This document shows positions 56,594 through 64,000 of a DNA stretch of 64,000 nt, one piece after another. Under the pieces are notes generated by a model. That model made no database searches, had not been told where the DNA came from, and saw only the letters and a list, made by a program, of their open reading frames with translations. Location: the NCBI GenBank assembly GCA_963730785.1, contig CAVSTF010000015.1, positions 62,001 through 126,000 on the forward strand, read 5' to 3'. The translations under genes and the position numbers were made by a program. Source of the stretch: Bog-473 sp963730785 (GTDB taxonomy: Bacteria > Actinomycetota > Acidimicrobiia > Acidimicrobiales > RAAP-2). Position 1 is the stretch's first letter, and each line of letters opens with the position of its first letter.

Positions 56594-57742
56594 GTGATCG
56601 AGACTGACGAGCACCAAATCTTCCGCAAGACCCTGCGCGACCTGTTCGAGCGGGAGATTGAGCCCCACGTCGACGCCTGGGAAGCAGCTCGCACCTTCCC
56701 GGCCCACGAGCTCTTTCCCAAGTTGGGCGCCGTCGGTCTGCTGGGACTCGAGTACGAAGAGGCCTTCGGCGGCATGGGAGCCGACCACTCGTTCACCGTC
56801 ATCGCCGGCGAAGAAATGGGTCGCATCAGTTGCGGCGGTGTCCCCATGGCCATGGCCGTGCAAATGTCGATGGCCACCCCGGCCCTGGCTCGCTTCGGTT
56901 CCGATGCGCTGAAGGAGGAGTACCTCGCGCCCTCCATTCGGGGTGAGTTGGTGGCCTCCATTGCGGTGACCGAGCCCGATGCCGGCAGCGATGTGGCCGG
57001 CATTCGCACCCGGGCCGTCCGGGACGGCGACGAGTGGATCATCAACGGCTCGAAGCTCTACATCACCAACGGGACGCAGGCGGACTGGTTGTGCCTGCTG
57101 GCCCGCACGTCAGAGGACGCGGGCTACCACGGCATGTCGCTCATTGTCGTTCCCACTTCGACTGACGGCTTCACGGTCTCACGCAAGCTCGACAAGTTGG
57201 GTATGTGGTCGAGTGACACGGCCGAGCTCTCCTTCAATGACGTGCGCGTGCCGGTGTCCAACACGATCGGCGAAATCGGGCGCGGCTTTCAGCAGCAGAT
57301 GGCGCAGTTCCAGGCCGAGCGGCTGATCACGGTGTACAAGCAGGTGGGCTCCATTGAGCAGGCGCTGCTGAAGACCAAGAACTACCTGTGTGACCGCCAA
57401 GCCTTCGGCAAGCCCCTCATGGCCAACCAGCACTTGCAGTTCGTGCTGGCCGAACTATCGGCGCGCCACGACATGCTCAAGCACTACGCCCGCGCCTCGG
57501 CCGATGCCGTGCTGCGGGGTGAAGACGCCACCCGCTTCGCCACCATCGGCAAGCTCATGGGGTCACGACTTCAGCGCGAGGTGGCCGACACCTGCCTGCA
57601 GTTCCATGGTGGCATCGCCTACATGGAAGAGCATTGGGCTTCCCGCTTCTACCGCGACACCCGCCTCGACTCCATCGGCGCTGGGGCCGACGAGGTGATG
57701 CTGCGCATCCTGGCCCGCATGGACGGCTACGCCACCGAGTAG
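56594..57742 (+). CDS. Acyl-CoA dehydrogenase
   Basis: 382 residues, intact. FAD/acyl-CoA motifs: 'SIAVTEPDAGSDVAGIRTRA', 'WIINGSKLYITNGTQADWLC', 'MWSSDTAELSFNDVRVPVSN', 'YLCDRQAFGKPLMANQHLQF' and the C-terminal 'TCLQFHGGIAYMEEHWASRF' and 'DSIGAGADEVMLRILARM'. The Glu of 'GADEVM' sits where many family members have their catalytic base. It is oriented away from, and shares a promoter region with, the hydratase-carboxylase operon, as in citronellyl-CoA or isovaleryl-CoA degradation. Confidence 0.92.
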   Translation: MIETDEHQIFRKTLRDLFEREIEPHVDAWEAARTFPAHELFPKLGAVGLLGLEYEEAFGGMGADHSFTVIAGEEMGRISCGGVPMAMAVQMSMATPALARFGSDALKEEYLAPSIRGELVASIAVTEPDAGSDVAGIRTRAVRDGDEWIINGSKLYITNGTQADWLCLLARTSEDAGYHGMSLIVVPTSTDGFTVSRKLDKLGMWSSDTAELSFNDVRVPVSNTIGEIGRGFQQQMAQFQAERLITVYKQVGSIEQALLKTKNYLCDRQAFGKPLMANQHLQFVLAELSARHDMLKHYARASADAVLRGEDATRFATIGKLMGSRLQREVADTCLQFHGGIAYMEEHWASRFYRDTRLDSIGAGADEVMLRILARMDGYATE

Positions 57743-57745
57743 GAA

Positions 57746-58591
57746 TCAGGTGTGGCGGTAGACGGCTTGGCCGCCGCCACTGGCGATCAGTTGCCGATCT
57801 CGACCCCACACCCGCCCGTTCCAGGACAGCAATCCGTCCGCTGACACTGGTGCATGCCCATCGAGCAGCAGCCACTCGTCGTGTTGTCCCGAGTGCTGGA
57901 AGGACGCATAGAGGTCCAGGCTCGGGGCGATGAAGGAATGCTGGAGGTGGGCGTGCGGCCGATGTCCGGCAGGCCAGCTCATGACGTCGAGCACCACCAG
58001 GGTGCGGGCGGCGTCAATCCAGGGGTCCGTCAGTTCGGGGGGATGGGTGCAACGCACCCAGCTGCGCCACGTGGGGTCCAAGGGTTCCGTTGGTGGCCAC
58101 TCATTTTGAGGATCGACCGGACGCTGTTCGAAGTTGTCCCAGAACGTGAACGATGGCCCTTCCCGTTCGGGCCAGAGTTCTTGTGGCGACTTCAGTTCGT
58201 CAGGGTCGGCCGCGGTCGGAGGATGTACATCGTTGTGCTCCAGCCCTTCGACCTCACCGATCGACCACACCATGGCCTCCAGGACCGGGCGACCGTGTTG
58301 GCTCATATGCACCTGTTGAGAGAGCACGGTGCGACCCGACCGCAAGGTGGTGACTTCCAGGTCCACCGGCGCGAACGCGGCTACCGAGAGGTAGTGACAG
58401 AAGAAGCTGGCCGGGCGAGCAAAGGGGCTCACGGCACCGGCGGCTCGTAGGGCGATGGCGGCCACGTAGCCCCCTTCGGGGCCCCAGATCTCCCAGTCGG
58501 GATGCACCATGGCCGTGAACCGCCGAGATTCCTGATTGCTGGTCTCTCTGTCGACCGGCGTGACGGCGGTCTCGTGGCCCAGGTCACCCAC
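57746..58591 (-). CDS. Acyl-CoA thioesterase (TesB-like double hotdog)
   Basis: 281 residues, GTG start. First hotdog: 'RRFTAMVHPDWEIWGPEGGY', where the 'GPEGGYVAAIALRAA' helix is the TesB-type hot-dog helix, and 'FFCHYLSVAAFAPVDLEVTT'. The second hotdog ends with 'SLDLYASFQHSGQHDEWLLL' and 'DGLLSWNGRVWGRDRQLIAS', the standard C-terminal hallmark. Hydrolyses acyl-CoA. It sits 9 nt after the small gene at 58601 and converges on the acyl-CoA dehydrogenase, so it may trim pathway intermediates. Confidence 0.85.
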   Translation of the reverse strand: MGDLGHETAVTPVDRETSNQESRRFTAMVHPDWEIWGPEGGYVAAIALRAAGAVSPFARPASFFCHYLSVAAFAPVDLEVTTLRSGRTVLSQQVHMSQHGRPVLEAMVWSIGEVEGLEHNDVHPPTAADPDELKSPQELWPEREGPSFTFWDNFEQRPVDPQNEWPPTEPLDPTWRSWVRCTHPPELTDPWIDAARTLVVLDVMSWPAGHRPHAHLQHSFIAPSLDLYASFQHSGQHDEWLLLDGHAPVSADGLLSWNGRVWGRDRQLIASGGGQAVYRHT

Positions 58592-58600
58592 GGTGGAACG

Positions 58601-58870
58601 TCACTTCAGTGGGAGGCCCGGGGCGTCGGCCAACGAAGGGTCCTTGCCGGGACGGGCCGAGGCGGCATAGAGCTGGTCAACCCGGAACGAGCGAACCGCC
58701 CGGTCACCCGTCTTGCCGCCGACTACCTCCACCCATTCTTCGCCGGTGGACACGTTGGCCACATGAGCCACGAATGTCCACGATGCGCCTCGGATCCTCG
58801 ATCCGTGCACCTGCACTGGGTCCCCGGGTCGAAGTCCGGCCCAATGGACGTTGCGCAGGAGATCAGCCAT
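58601..58870 (-). CDS. Small conserved beta-rich hypothetical protein
   Basis: 89 residues. It reads as a compact beta-barrel: 'PGDPVQVHGSRIRGASWTFV', 'AHVANVSTGEEWVEVVGG' and 'RAVRSFRVDQLYAA'. The SH3-like spacing of strands suggests a small binding domain. Proteins of this size and style occur widely in actinobacteria without known function. The thioesterase follows after 9 nt, and the Cas4-like nuclease is divergent (60 bp away). Confidence 0.65.
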   Translation of the reverse strand: MADLLRNVHWAGLRPGDPVQVHGSRIRGASWTFVAHVANVSTGEEWVEVVGGKTGDRAVRSFRVDQLYAASARPGKDPSLADAPGLPLK

Positions 58871-58917
58871 GAGCCCATCTTTTTAGTGCATCGGTGTTCG
58901 TTGTCAGACCCTGGTCC

Positions 58918-58923
58918 TATCCT
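58918..58923 (+). promoter_or_regulatory. Leaderless -10 element TATCCT
   Basis: TATCCT plus 7 nt and the ATG at 58931, no Shine-Dalgarno. Confidence 0.45.
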
Positions 58924-58930
58924 GGCTGGC

Positions 58931-59704
58931 ATGGCGCTCGACCTCCCCCGCACGTTGACGCCGTCCAAGGTCACGTCGTTCACCAATTGTCCACTGGCCT
59001 TTCGCTACTCGGTGATTGAGCGCCGACCCGAGCCGCCGTCGCCCCATGCCCTCAAGGGCACGTTGGTCCACTCGGCCCTGGAGGGTCTGTTCTGGAACCA
59101 CGAGGCTGGAAGCCGGACCGAGAAGGCGGCCGAGGACGAGTTGGTCCGGGCCTGGGCCGAACTGCAGCACGACCCGGAATTCGTGGAGCTCCGTCTCCCG
59201 GAGTCCGAGGCCGACGCCTTTCTTCGCGATGCCCGGGTGCTGGTGGCCAACTACTTCCGCCTGGAGGATCCCAATTCGGTGCGTGCCATCGGAATTGAAT
59301 TGGGCGTGGAGTTGGAAGACAACGGCATGCGCCTGCGCGGCATCATCGATCGACTCGACCTGGGACCCAACGGAGAATTCATCGTCGTCGACTACAAGAC
59401 GGGTCGGGCACCTTCGGCTCGTTTCGAGCAAGGTCGGATGGGCGGGGTACAGACCTATGCCCTCCTCTGCGAACGGGTATTGGGGCGTGCGCCTTCTGAG
59501 GTGAGGCTCCTCCATCTGCGCGACCCCCTCGTGCTGTCGGCCGTGGCGACGCCGCAGACCATCCGGGGCCAAAAGGCACGCACGTCCGCCGTGTGGGGGG
59601 CCATTGAGCGGGCCTGCGCCAACGAGGACTTTCGGCCCAAAACGGGTCCGCTCTGCAACTACTGCCACTTCAAGCCGACATGCCCGGCGTTCAACGCAGC
59701 ATGA
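58931..59704 (+). CDS. RecB/AddB-type PD-(D/E)XK nuclease with a probable 4Fe-4S cluster
   Basis: 257 residues. 'SKVTSFTNCPLAFRYSVIER' supplies the first Cys; 'HALKGTLVHSALEGLF' the nuclease His; 'LRGIIDRLDL' the Asp; and 'EFIVVDYKTGRAPS' the catalytic Asp-x-Lys. Three more Cys near the C-terminus (CNYCHFKPTCPAF) complete a cluster ligand set as in Cas4, AddB and Exo5. No cas genes or RecB helicase modules are nearby, so it is a stand-alone exonuclease, probably in DNA repair. Its TGA overlaps the next ATG. Confidence 0.9.
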   Translation: MALDLPRTLTPSKVTSFTNCPLAFRYSVIERRPEPPSPHALKGTLVHSALEGLFWNHEAGSRTEKAAEDELVRAWAELQHDPEFVELRLPESEADAFLRDARVLVANYFRLEDPNSVRAIGIELGVELEDNGMRLRGIIDRLDLGPNGEFIVVDYKTGRAPSARFEQGRMGGVQTYALLCERVLGRAPSEVRLLHLRDPLVLSAVATPQTIRGQKARTSAVWGAIERACANEDFRPKTGPLCNYCHFKPTCPAFNAA

Positions 59705-60324
59705 GCGAGCCCAACGAGGTCGGCCTCAGTGCGCTGGACGGGTTCGATAAGCGCGTCGATGCGCTCTTCGATCGGCTGCGGGGCAAGCCCCGGATTGACC
59801 GAGCCGCGGCGTTGATTTCGAACCTGGCCGACTACGGGCTGGTCTGGGTGCTGATCGCCGGCCTGAAGGCTCGTCGTCGGGGCGCCGGACGGCGTCGTGC
59901 CGTCATGGCGCTGGGATCCGCCGGATTCAGTTCGCTCGGCTTGAGCCGGGTGGTCAAACAGTCGGTCGAACGTCAACGCCCCGATGCGCATCTCGACGCC
60001 ATGGTGCGCACACCCACCAGCAGCAGCTTTCCCAGTGGTCATACCCTGGCGGCGTTTTGCACGGCGGTGGTGCTCTCAGAGGGTGAGGCCCAGACGACCG
60101 CCGCCGTTGGGTTCGCCAGCGCCGTGGCGGTGAGCCGGGTGCATCTGCGGGCGCACCACCCCAGCGATGTCATTGGCGGGGTGGTCATCGGATCCGCCCT
60201 CGGGTTGCTGCTGCGCCCGGTAGTAAACGTGATCACCCCAGGCCGGAAGCCCACCTCAACGCGCCGAGTGAGGGGTCGGGCCTCGGGAATGAAGGGGCAG
60301 GACTACCTGTTGAAAAGACTGTGA
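59701..60324 (+). CDS. PAP2-family phosphatase
   Basis: 207 residues, ATG overlapping the nuclease stop (ATGA). The three phosphatase motifs are present: 'VKQSVERQRP' (KX6RP), 'SSSFPSGHTLAAF' (PSGH) and 'SRVHLRAHHPSDVIGG' (SRX5HX3D). Membrane helices include 'LVWVLIAGL' and 'GGVVIGSALGLLLRPVVNVI'. The active site should face the outer side of the membrane and act on lipid phosphates or undecaprenyl pyrophosphate. The C-terminus is basic. Confidence 0.88.
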   Translation: MSEPNEVGLSALDGFDKRVDALFDRLRGKPRIDRAAALISNLADYGLVWVLIAGLKARRRGAGRRRAVMALGSAGFSSLGLSRVVKQSVERQRPDAHLDAMVRTPTSSSFPSGHTLAAFCTAVVLSEGEAQTTAAVGFASAVAVSRVHLRAHHPSDVIGGVVIGSALGLLLRPVVNVITPGRKPTSTRRVRGRASGMKGQDYLLKRL

Positions 60325-60920
60325 CCCCCTTCTCCGTGACCTGGGACTACCGCTGTCCCTTTGCCCGCAATGCCCATGAGCACATCGTGGCCGGCTTGGC
60401 CGATGGGGCCGATTGGGACATCACCTTCCTCCCCTTCTCCCTCACCCAGAGCCACGTGCCCGAAGGCGGTACTCCGGTCTGGGACGACCCCTCCAAGTTC
60501 GCCGATCTGATCGCGCTGGCGGCCGGCGTGGTGGTCCGTGATCAGTATCCCGAGCAGTTCGGCGCGGCCCATGAGGCGCTCTTTGCTGCTCGACACGACC
60601 AGGGGCTTGACCTGCGTAAGTCCGAAGTGGTGGCCGGCGTATTGGATCGGTCGGGACTTCCCGGCGACAAAATTCTGGCCGAGGTCGAGAGTGGCTCCCC
60701 CATCGCCGAAATCCGTCGCTCGCATGAGCAAGCGGTCAACGAATGGGAAGTGTTTGGCGTGCCCACCTTCGTCATGAACGGGCGAGCGGTCTTCGTCCGC
60801 TTGATGAGTCGCCCTCAGGGCGATGCTGCGCTGGCCCGGCGGACCATTGACAACGTGATCCGGCTGCTGGACGAGCACCCCGAGCTCAACGAGTTCAAGT
60901 ACACGACCCTGTCGCAATAA
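60321..60920 (+). CDS. DsbA-family thioredoxin-fold protein (single Cys)
   Basis: 199 residues, GTG overlapping the PAP2 stop (GTGA). Thioredoxin-fold: 'FSVTWDYRCPFARNAHEHIV' has Cys-Pro-Phe-Ala, so the second Cys of the usual CxxC is missing; 'VFGVPTFVMNGRAVFVRLMS' holds the cis-Pro. This is the DsbA/2-hydroxychromene-2-carboxylate isomerase-like group common in actinobacteria, acting in the cytoplasm since no signal peptide is seen. It is part of the nuclease-PAP2-DsbA coupled unit. Confidence 0.82.
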   Translation: MTPFSVTWDYRCPFARNAHEHIVAGLADGADWDITFLPFSLTQSHVPEGGTPVWDDPSKFADLIALAAGVVVRDQYPEQFGAAHEALFAARHDQGLDLRKSEVVAGVLDRSGLPGDKILAEVESGSPIAEIRRSHEQAVNEWEVFGVPTFVMNGRAVFVRLMSRPQGDAALARRTIDNVIRLLDEHPELNEFKYTTLSQ

Positions 60921-60947
60921 GACAGGCGGCGGCCCCCGGCTGGAGCG

Positions 60948-61868
60948 CTAGCCCTTGGCGATGTCGCTGATCAAGGCGAAGGTACGAGACCGCTCTTCCT
61001 TGGTGCCGACGATGGAAGCGACGTAGTCGGTCGCACCCGCCTCGGCCAGGCGCTCGATGCTGGTCCGGACGGCGTCCTCGTCGCCCATGAACGCCACGTC
61101 GGCTGGGGATGAAGCACCTTCCATGTCCAGCATGGCCTTGTAGGACGGGAGATTCGGGTAGATGGCGAACTCCTTGTTGGCTCGTTCCGTGGCCCCCTCG
61201 ATGTCGTTGGTGACACAGACCGGAAGCGAGACCCCGATGCGAGGTTCGGGCCGTCCGGCCTCTTGAGCCGCCTTCCGGATGGTGGGTGAAATGTGGTCGG
61301 CGATGGTCTTCGTGCCCGTCATCCAGGTGACAGTCCCATCGGCCACTCGGCCGGCCAGCTTCAGCATGGCGGTGCCCAGGGCGGCGACCAGCACGGGTGG
61401 AGCCTCCACGTCAGGAATTTCGATTGGCGTGTAGGCATTGGTGGTCACGCGCTCGCCGGTGACTTGGATGGCCTCGCCCCGCAGGAGCGGCATCAGTCCG
61501 GCCAGATACTCCTTCATGTAGGTGGCCGGCCTCTCGAAGCTCAGGCCCCACATGCCCTCGACCACAATCTGATGCGAGAGGCCGATGCCGAGGATGAGCC
61601 GATTGCCCGTCATGGACTGCACGGTCAATGCTTGCTGGGCCAGCATCATCGGGTGCCGGGGATAGATAGGGACCACGCCCGTGCCCAGGTGAATGCCCGG
61701 CACCTGGGCGCCAGCGGTGGCGAGCAGGGTCAACGCATCGTGGCCGAAGATCTGCGACGCAAAGGCGTGATCGAGCCCGGCGTCGGCGATGCGCTGCAGC
61801 TGGGCCACCGTCTCGGGCAGCGACTTGTCGACTTCAATCATTGAGCCGATCCGAAGGGGCTTTGACAT
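60948..61868 (-). CDS. LLM-class F420-dependent oxidoreductase
   Basis: 306 residues, intact; ATG after GAGGAGA. 'LRIGSMIEVDKSLPETV', 'LDHAFASQIFGHDALTLLAT', 'GIHLGTGVVPIYPRHPMMLA', 'NRLILGIGLSHQIVVEGMWG' and 'PPVLVAALGTAMLKLAGRVA' fit the TIGR03564-type F420 family. The divergent purK lies 33 bp away. Substrate unknown. Confidence 0.9.
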   Translation of the reverse strand: MSKPLRIGSMIEVDKSLPETVAQLQRIADAGLDHAFASQIFGHDALTLLATAGAQVPGIHLGTGVVPIYPRHPMMLAQQALTVQSMTGNRLILGIGLSHQIVVEGMWGLSFERPATYMKEYLAGLMPLLRGEAIQVTGERVTTNAYTPIEIPDVEAPPVLVAALGTAMLKLAGRVADGTVTWMTGTKTIADHISPTIRKAAQEAGRPEPRIGVSLPVCVTNDIEGATERANKEFAIYPNLPSYKAMLDMEGASSPADVAFMGDEDAVRTSIERLAEAGATDYVASIVGTKEERSRTFALISDIAKG

Positions 61869-61888
61869 GGGTTTTCGGTCTCCTCGCC

Positions 61889-61894
61889 TAGTGT
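61889..61894 (+). promoter_or_regulatory. Leaderless -10 element TAGTGT (purK)
   Basis: TAGTGT plus 7 nt and a GTG at 61902, used to place the purK start. Confidence 0.4.
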
Positions 61895-61901
61895 GCCGGT
61901 C

Positions 61902-63138
61902 GTGTCCGGCTCACTGCACGCGCTGAGGTTAGCGACCTGAGTACCCACGACGTCGGCTTCGTCGGCGCCGGTCAGCTGGCCCGCATGGCCGGCGAAGCAG
62001 CGAGCGCCCTCGGTCTGTCGCTGGCCGTTCTGGCCGAGCGCCCCGATGACGCTGCCTGCGCGGTGGCCGCCGAGGTCCTCCCCGGCTCTCCCCTGGTCGA
62101 GGCCGAATTGCGAGCCCTGACCGAGCGGTGCCGGGTGGTCACGTTTGATCACGAGCAGGTCGACCTGGCCATTGTGGCCAGCCTGGTGGCCGAAGGGTCG
62201 AACCATCTACCCCGGCGTCGCCACCCTGGAACTGGCCGTCGACAAATCGCGCATGCGGGCGGCCCTGGTGGCGGCCGGCGTGGCCGTGCCGGCCTTCCTG
62301 GTCATTGAACAAGGTCCCGACACCGACGCGGCTGCGGCCGTCGCCGATTTCGCCTCCACCCACGGCTGGCCGGTCATCCTCAAGACCGCCCGTGGCGGCT
62401 ACGACGGTAAGGGCGTCTGGACGGTCGAGGACGAGGCCGCCGCCCGAGCGATCATCGCCCCGCTCTCGGGCACCCTCTTGGTGGAAGAGCTGGTGCCGCT
62501 CGAGGCCGAACTGGCCGTCATGGTGGCCCGGCGCCCTTCCGGCGAGACGGTGGCCTGGCCGGCGGTCGAGACGGCGCAGGTGGGCGGCGTGTGCCGCGAG
62601 GTCCTGATTCCGGGCCGACTCCCACCCGAGGTCATTCGCGAAGCCGGCGCGCTGGGTCGCCAGGTGGCCGACATCGCCGGCGCGGTGGGCGTGCTGGCCA
62701 TTGAGCTGTTCTGGTCCGAGGGTCGACTCCTGGTCAACGAAATCGCAGCTCGACCGCACAATTCGGGGCACTGGACCATCGAAGGTGCGGTGACCTCTCA
62801 GTTCGAGAATCACCTGCGGGCGGTGCTGGATCTGCCGCTGGGGGCCACTGCACCGGCCCACTCCGAGGTGGCCAGCGTCAATATTTTCGGGGGCGATGAC
62901 GGGATCGGATCCACATGACCTGCTGGCTGCCGGCCTTTCCCATCAGGGTGCCCATGTGCATCTGTATGGCAAAGAGGCCAGGCCAGGGCGCAAACTGGGA
63001 CACGTGACGGTCTGCGGCGACAATGCTGAGGAAGTGCGGAAACAGGCGTGGTCGGCCGCTTTGGCCCTCGGAACACCACGCCCCGTCGGCCTCACACTGC
63101 CCGAAGGGCTCCAAAACGAAGCAGGATTGACCTCATGA
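61902..63138 (+). CDS. purK: 5-(carboxyamino)imidazole ribonucleotide synthase PurK (two or three frame breaks)
   Basis: GTG at 61902 chosen from the -10 spacing; a break before 61937 leads to 'HDVGFVGAGQLARMAGEAAS' (nucleotide-binding start), 'VVTFDHEQVD', then after a break near 62195 'TIYPGVATLELAVDKSRMRA', 'VILKTARGGYDGKGVWTVED' (ATP-grasp), 'ELFWSEGRLLVNEIAARPHN' and 'HWTIEGAVTSQFENHLRAVL'. A last break near 62905 gives 'AHVHLYGKEARPGRKLGHVT' and TGA at 63136-63138, overlapping purE (ATGA). It makes N5-CAIR in purine synthesis. Confidence 0.9.
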
Positions 63139-63650
63139 CGAGTCCCGTGGTGGCCGTGGTGATGGGGAGCTCGTCCGATCTCGAAGTGATGCAGGGCGCG
63201 GTCGAGATGCTCGAACAGTTCGGCATCGAGCACGAGGTGCGAGTGGTGTCGGCTCACCGGACGCCCGACGACATGCTGGCCTTCGGGCACGGCGCCGCGG
63301 CCAAGGGCCTCAAGGTGATCATTGCCGGAGCCGGGGGCGCCGCCCACCTGCCGGGCATGCTGGCCGCCGTCACCACGCTGCCGGTGATCGGGGTCCCGGT
63401 CGCCTTGGCCCACCTCGACGGCCTGGATTCGCTCCTTTCAATCGTGCAGATGCCCAGGGGCGTGCCCGTGGCCGCCATGGCCGTCAACGGGGCCCGGAAT
63501 GCGGGACTCCTGGCCGTGCGCATCCTGGCGGTTGGCGACGCCGACCTGACTGCCAGAATGGGTACGTACCAGGAAGAGATCGCTGGGAGCGCTCGGGCGC
63601 AAGACGCCGAGGTCATCAAGGGAGCAGGAGGAACGAAGGCCGATGGCTAA
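63135..63650 (+). CDS. purE: N5-carboxyaminoimidazole ribonucleotide mutase PurE
   Basis: 171 residues, intact, coupled to purK. Class I PurE signatures: 'VVMGSSSDLEVMQGAVEML', 'EVRVVSAHRTPDDMLAFGHG', 'IIAGAGGAAHLPGMLAAVTT', 'GVPVALAHLDGLDSLLSIVQ' and 'MPRGVPVAAMAVNGARNAGL'. The His in 'SAHRTP' is catalytic. It converts N5-CAIR to CAIR, the next step after PurK. Confidence 0.96.
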   Translation: MTSPVVAVVMGSSSDLEVMQGAVEMLEQFGIEHEVRVVSAHRTPDDMLAFGHGAAAKGLKVIIAGAGGAAHLPGMLAAVTTLPVIGVPVALAHLDGLDSLLSIVQMPRGVPVAAMAVNGARNAGLLAVRILAVGDADLTARMGTYQEEIAGSARAQDAEVIKGAGGTKADG

Positions 63651-64000
63651 GCCGAATTTGGCGCAGCGTCTCGGCTATTCCGCTGAGGCCAAGCTGCTGA
63701 TCATCAACGCTGACGATCTCGGCTCGTGCCACTCGGCCAACGTGGGTGTCTTCGAATGCCTGGCCACCGGCACGGTGACGAGTGCCACGTTGATGGTGCC
63801 GTGTCCCTGGGCCAGGGAAGCATCGAGCCGCTACCGAGGCGAAGACATCGGGGTGCACCTGACGGTCAACGCCGAATACGAGCTCTACCGGTGGGGGCCC
63901 ATCACCCATGCGCCCTCGTTGCTGGGCGGCGACGGCGGCTTCCCTCGCACCATGGAGGACGTGTGGGACCACGCCGATCTGGACGAGGTGCGGCGGGAAT
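63643..64000 (+). CDS. YdjC/ChbG-family carbohydrate deacetylase (partial)
   Basis: ATG at 63643 overlaps the purE end by 8 nt, with GCAGGAGGAA upstream. The visible N-terminus has 'LLIINADDLGSCHSANVGVF', whose Asp-Asp binds metal, 'SATLMVPCPWAREAS' and 'EDIGVHLTVNAEYELY', with the catalytic His. It deacetylates N-acetylated sugars (chitooligosaccharides or related). The gene runs off the right edge. Confidence 0.85.
   Translation, partial: MAKPNLAQRLGYSAEAKLLIINADDLGSCHSANVGVFECLATGTVTSATLMVPCPWAREASSRYRGEDIGVHLTVNAEYELYRWGPITHAPSLLGGDGGFPRTMEDVWDHADLDEVRRE

Noticed and set aside
58931..59704. Cas4 of a CRISPR system
   Set aside because: Motifs fit Cas4/AddB/Exo5 alike; no array or other cas gene is in the window, so a stand-alone RecB-type nuclease is the safer call.

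Overview
The window looks like a chromosomal stretch of a GC-rich actinobacterium, most likely class Acidimicrobiia. The signs are an Lsr2-type nucleoid protein, three F420-type luciferase-like oxidoreductases, a mycothiol-style DinB enzyme, group-II truncated hemoglobin, ClpS next to an actinobacterial alcohol dehydrogenase, Tat-exported phospholipase C-like enzymes, and 42-residue 'DGKGYWLVASDGG' repeats. This is judged from protein style alone; no database search was run. No phage, plasmid, insertion sequence, rRNA or CRISPR was seen. One tRNA (Gly, TCC) is present.

Layout. 0-6 kb: broken P-loop kinase, flavin split-barrel protein, cupin, TauD/TfdA dioxygenase, a Tat phospholipase C, and an HtrA/PDZ protease ending in a perfect 18-bp hairpin. 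6-8 kb: Lsr2-like protein and small conserved genes. 8-11 kb: a P450-TetR-F420 oxidoreductase set with palindromic operator candidates. 11-16.8 kb: UbiB-like kinase, then a DNA methyltransferase-small protein-putative nuclease cassette and a methyltransferase/NTF2 pair. 16.8-21.6 kb: enoyl-CoA hydratases, F420 oxidoreductase, aldo-keto reductase, VOC protein, truncated hemoglobin. 21.6-31.7 kb: tRNA-Gly, secreted repeat protein, hemerythrin, DinB, Rv1264-like cyclase, orphan Clp-N protein, MTHFR-like protein, iron permease-like protein, DHFR-like protein and a second phospholipase C. 31.7-38.6 kb: an envelope operon of anchored secreted protein, substrate-binding protein and a LivH-LivM-LivF-LivG transporter fused in one 1,234-residue polypeptide, opposite a TetR gene. 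38.7-47.7 kb: hydrolases, a peroxiredoxin with an in-frame amber codon, family-5 solute-binding protein, ABC-F, GNAT, and a surface protein. 47.8-58.9 kb: ClpS, alcohol dehydrogenase, a channel-like membrane protein, and an acyl-CoA cluster (acyl-CoA dehydrogenase, enoyl-CoA hydratase, biotin-dependent carboxylase beta and alpha, AtuA-like) resembling acyclic-terpene or branched acyl-CoA catabolism. 58.9-64 kb: a Cas4/AddB-like nuclease, PAP2 phosphatase, DsbA-like protein, F420 oxidoreductase, purK-purE and a partial YdjC/ChbG deacetylase.

Two general traits matter. First, about half of the genes carry one to six reading-frame breaks while the protein stays conserved on both sides. This points to indel errors in a long-read or draft consensus more than to real gene decay, so many coordinates below join several frames. 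Second, at least ten genes have a TANNNT hexamer 5-7 nt before the start codon and no Shine-Dalgarno, the layout of leaderless actinobacterial transcripts; other genes are coupled by GTGA, ATGA or TGATG stop/start overlaps.
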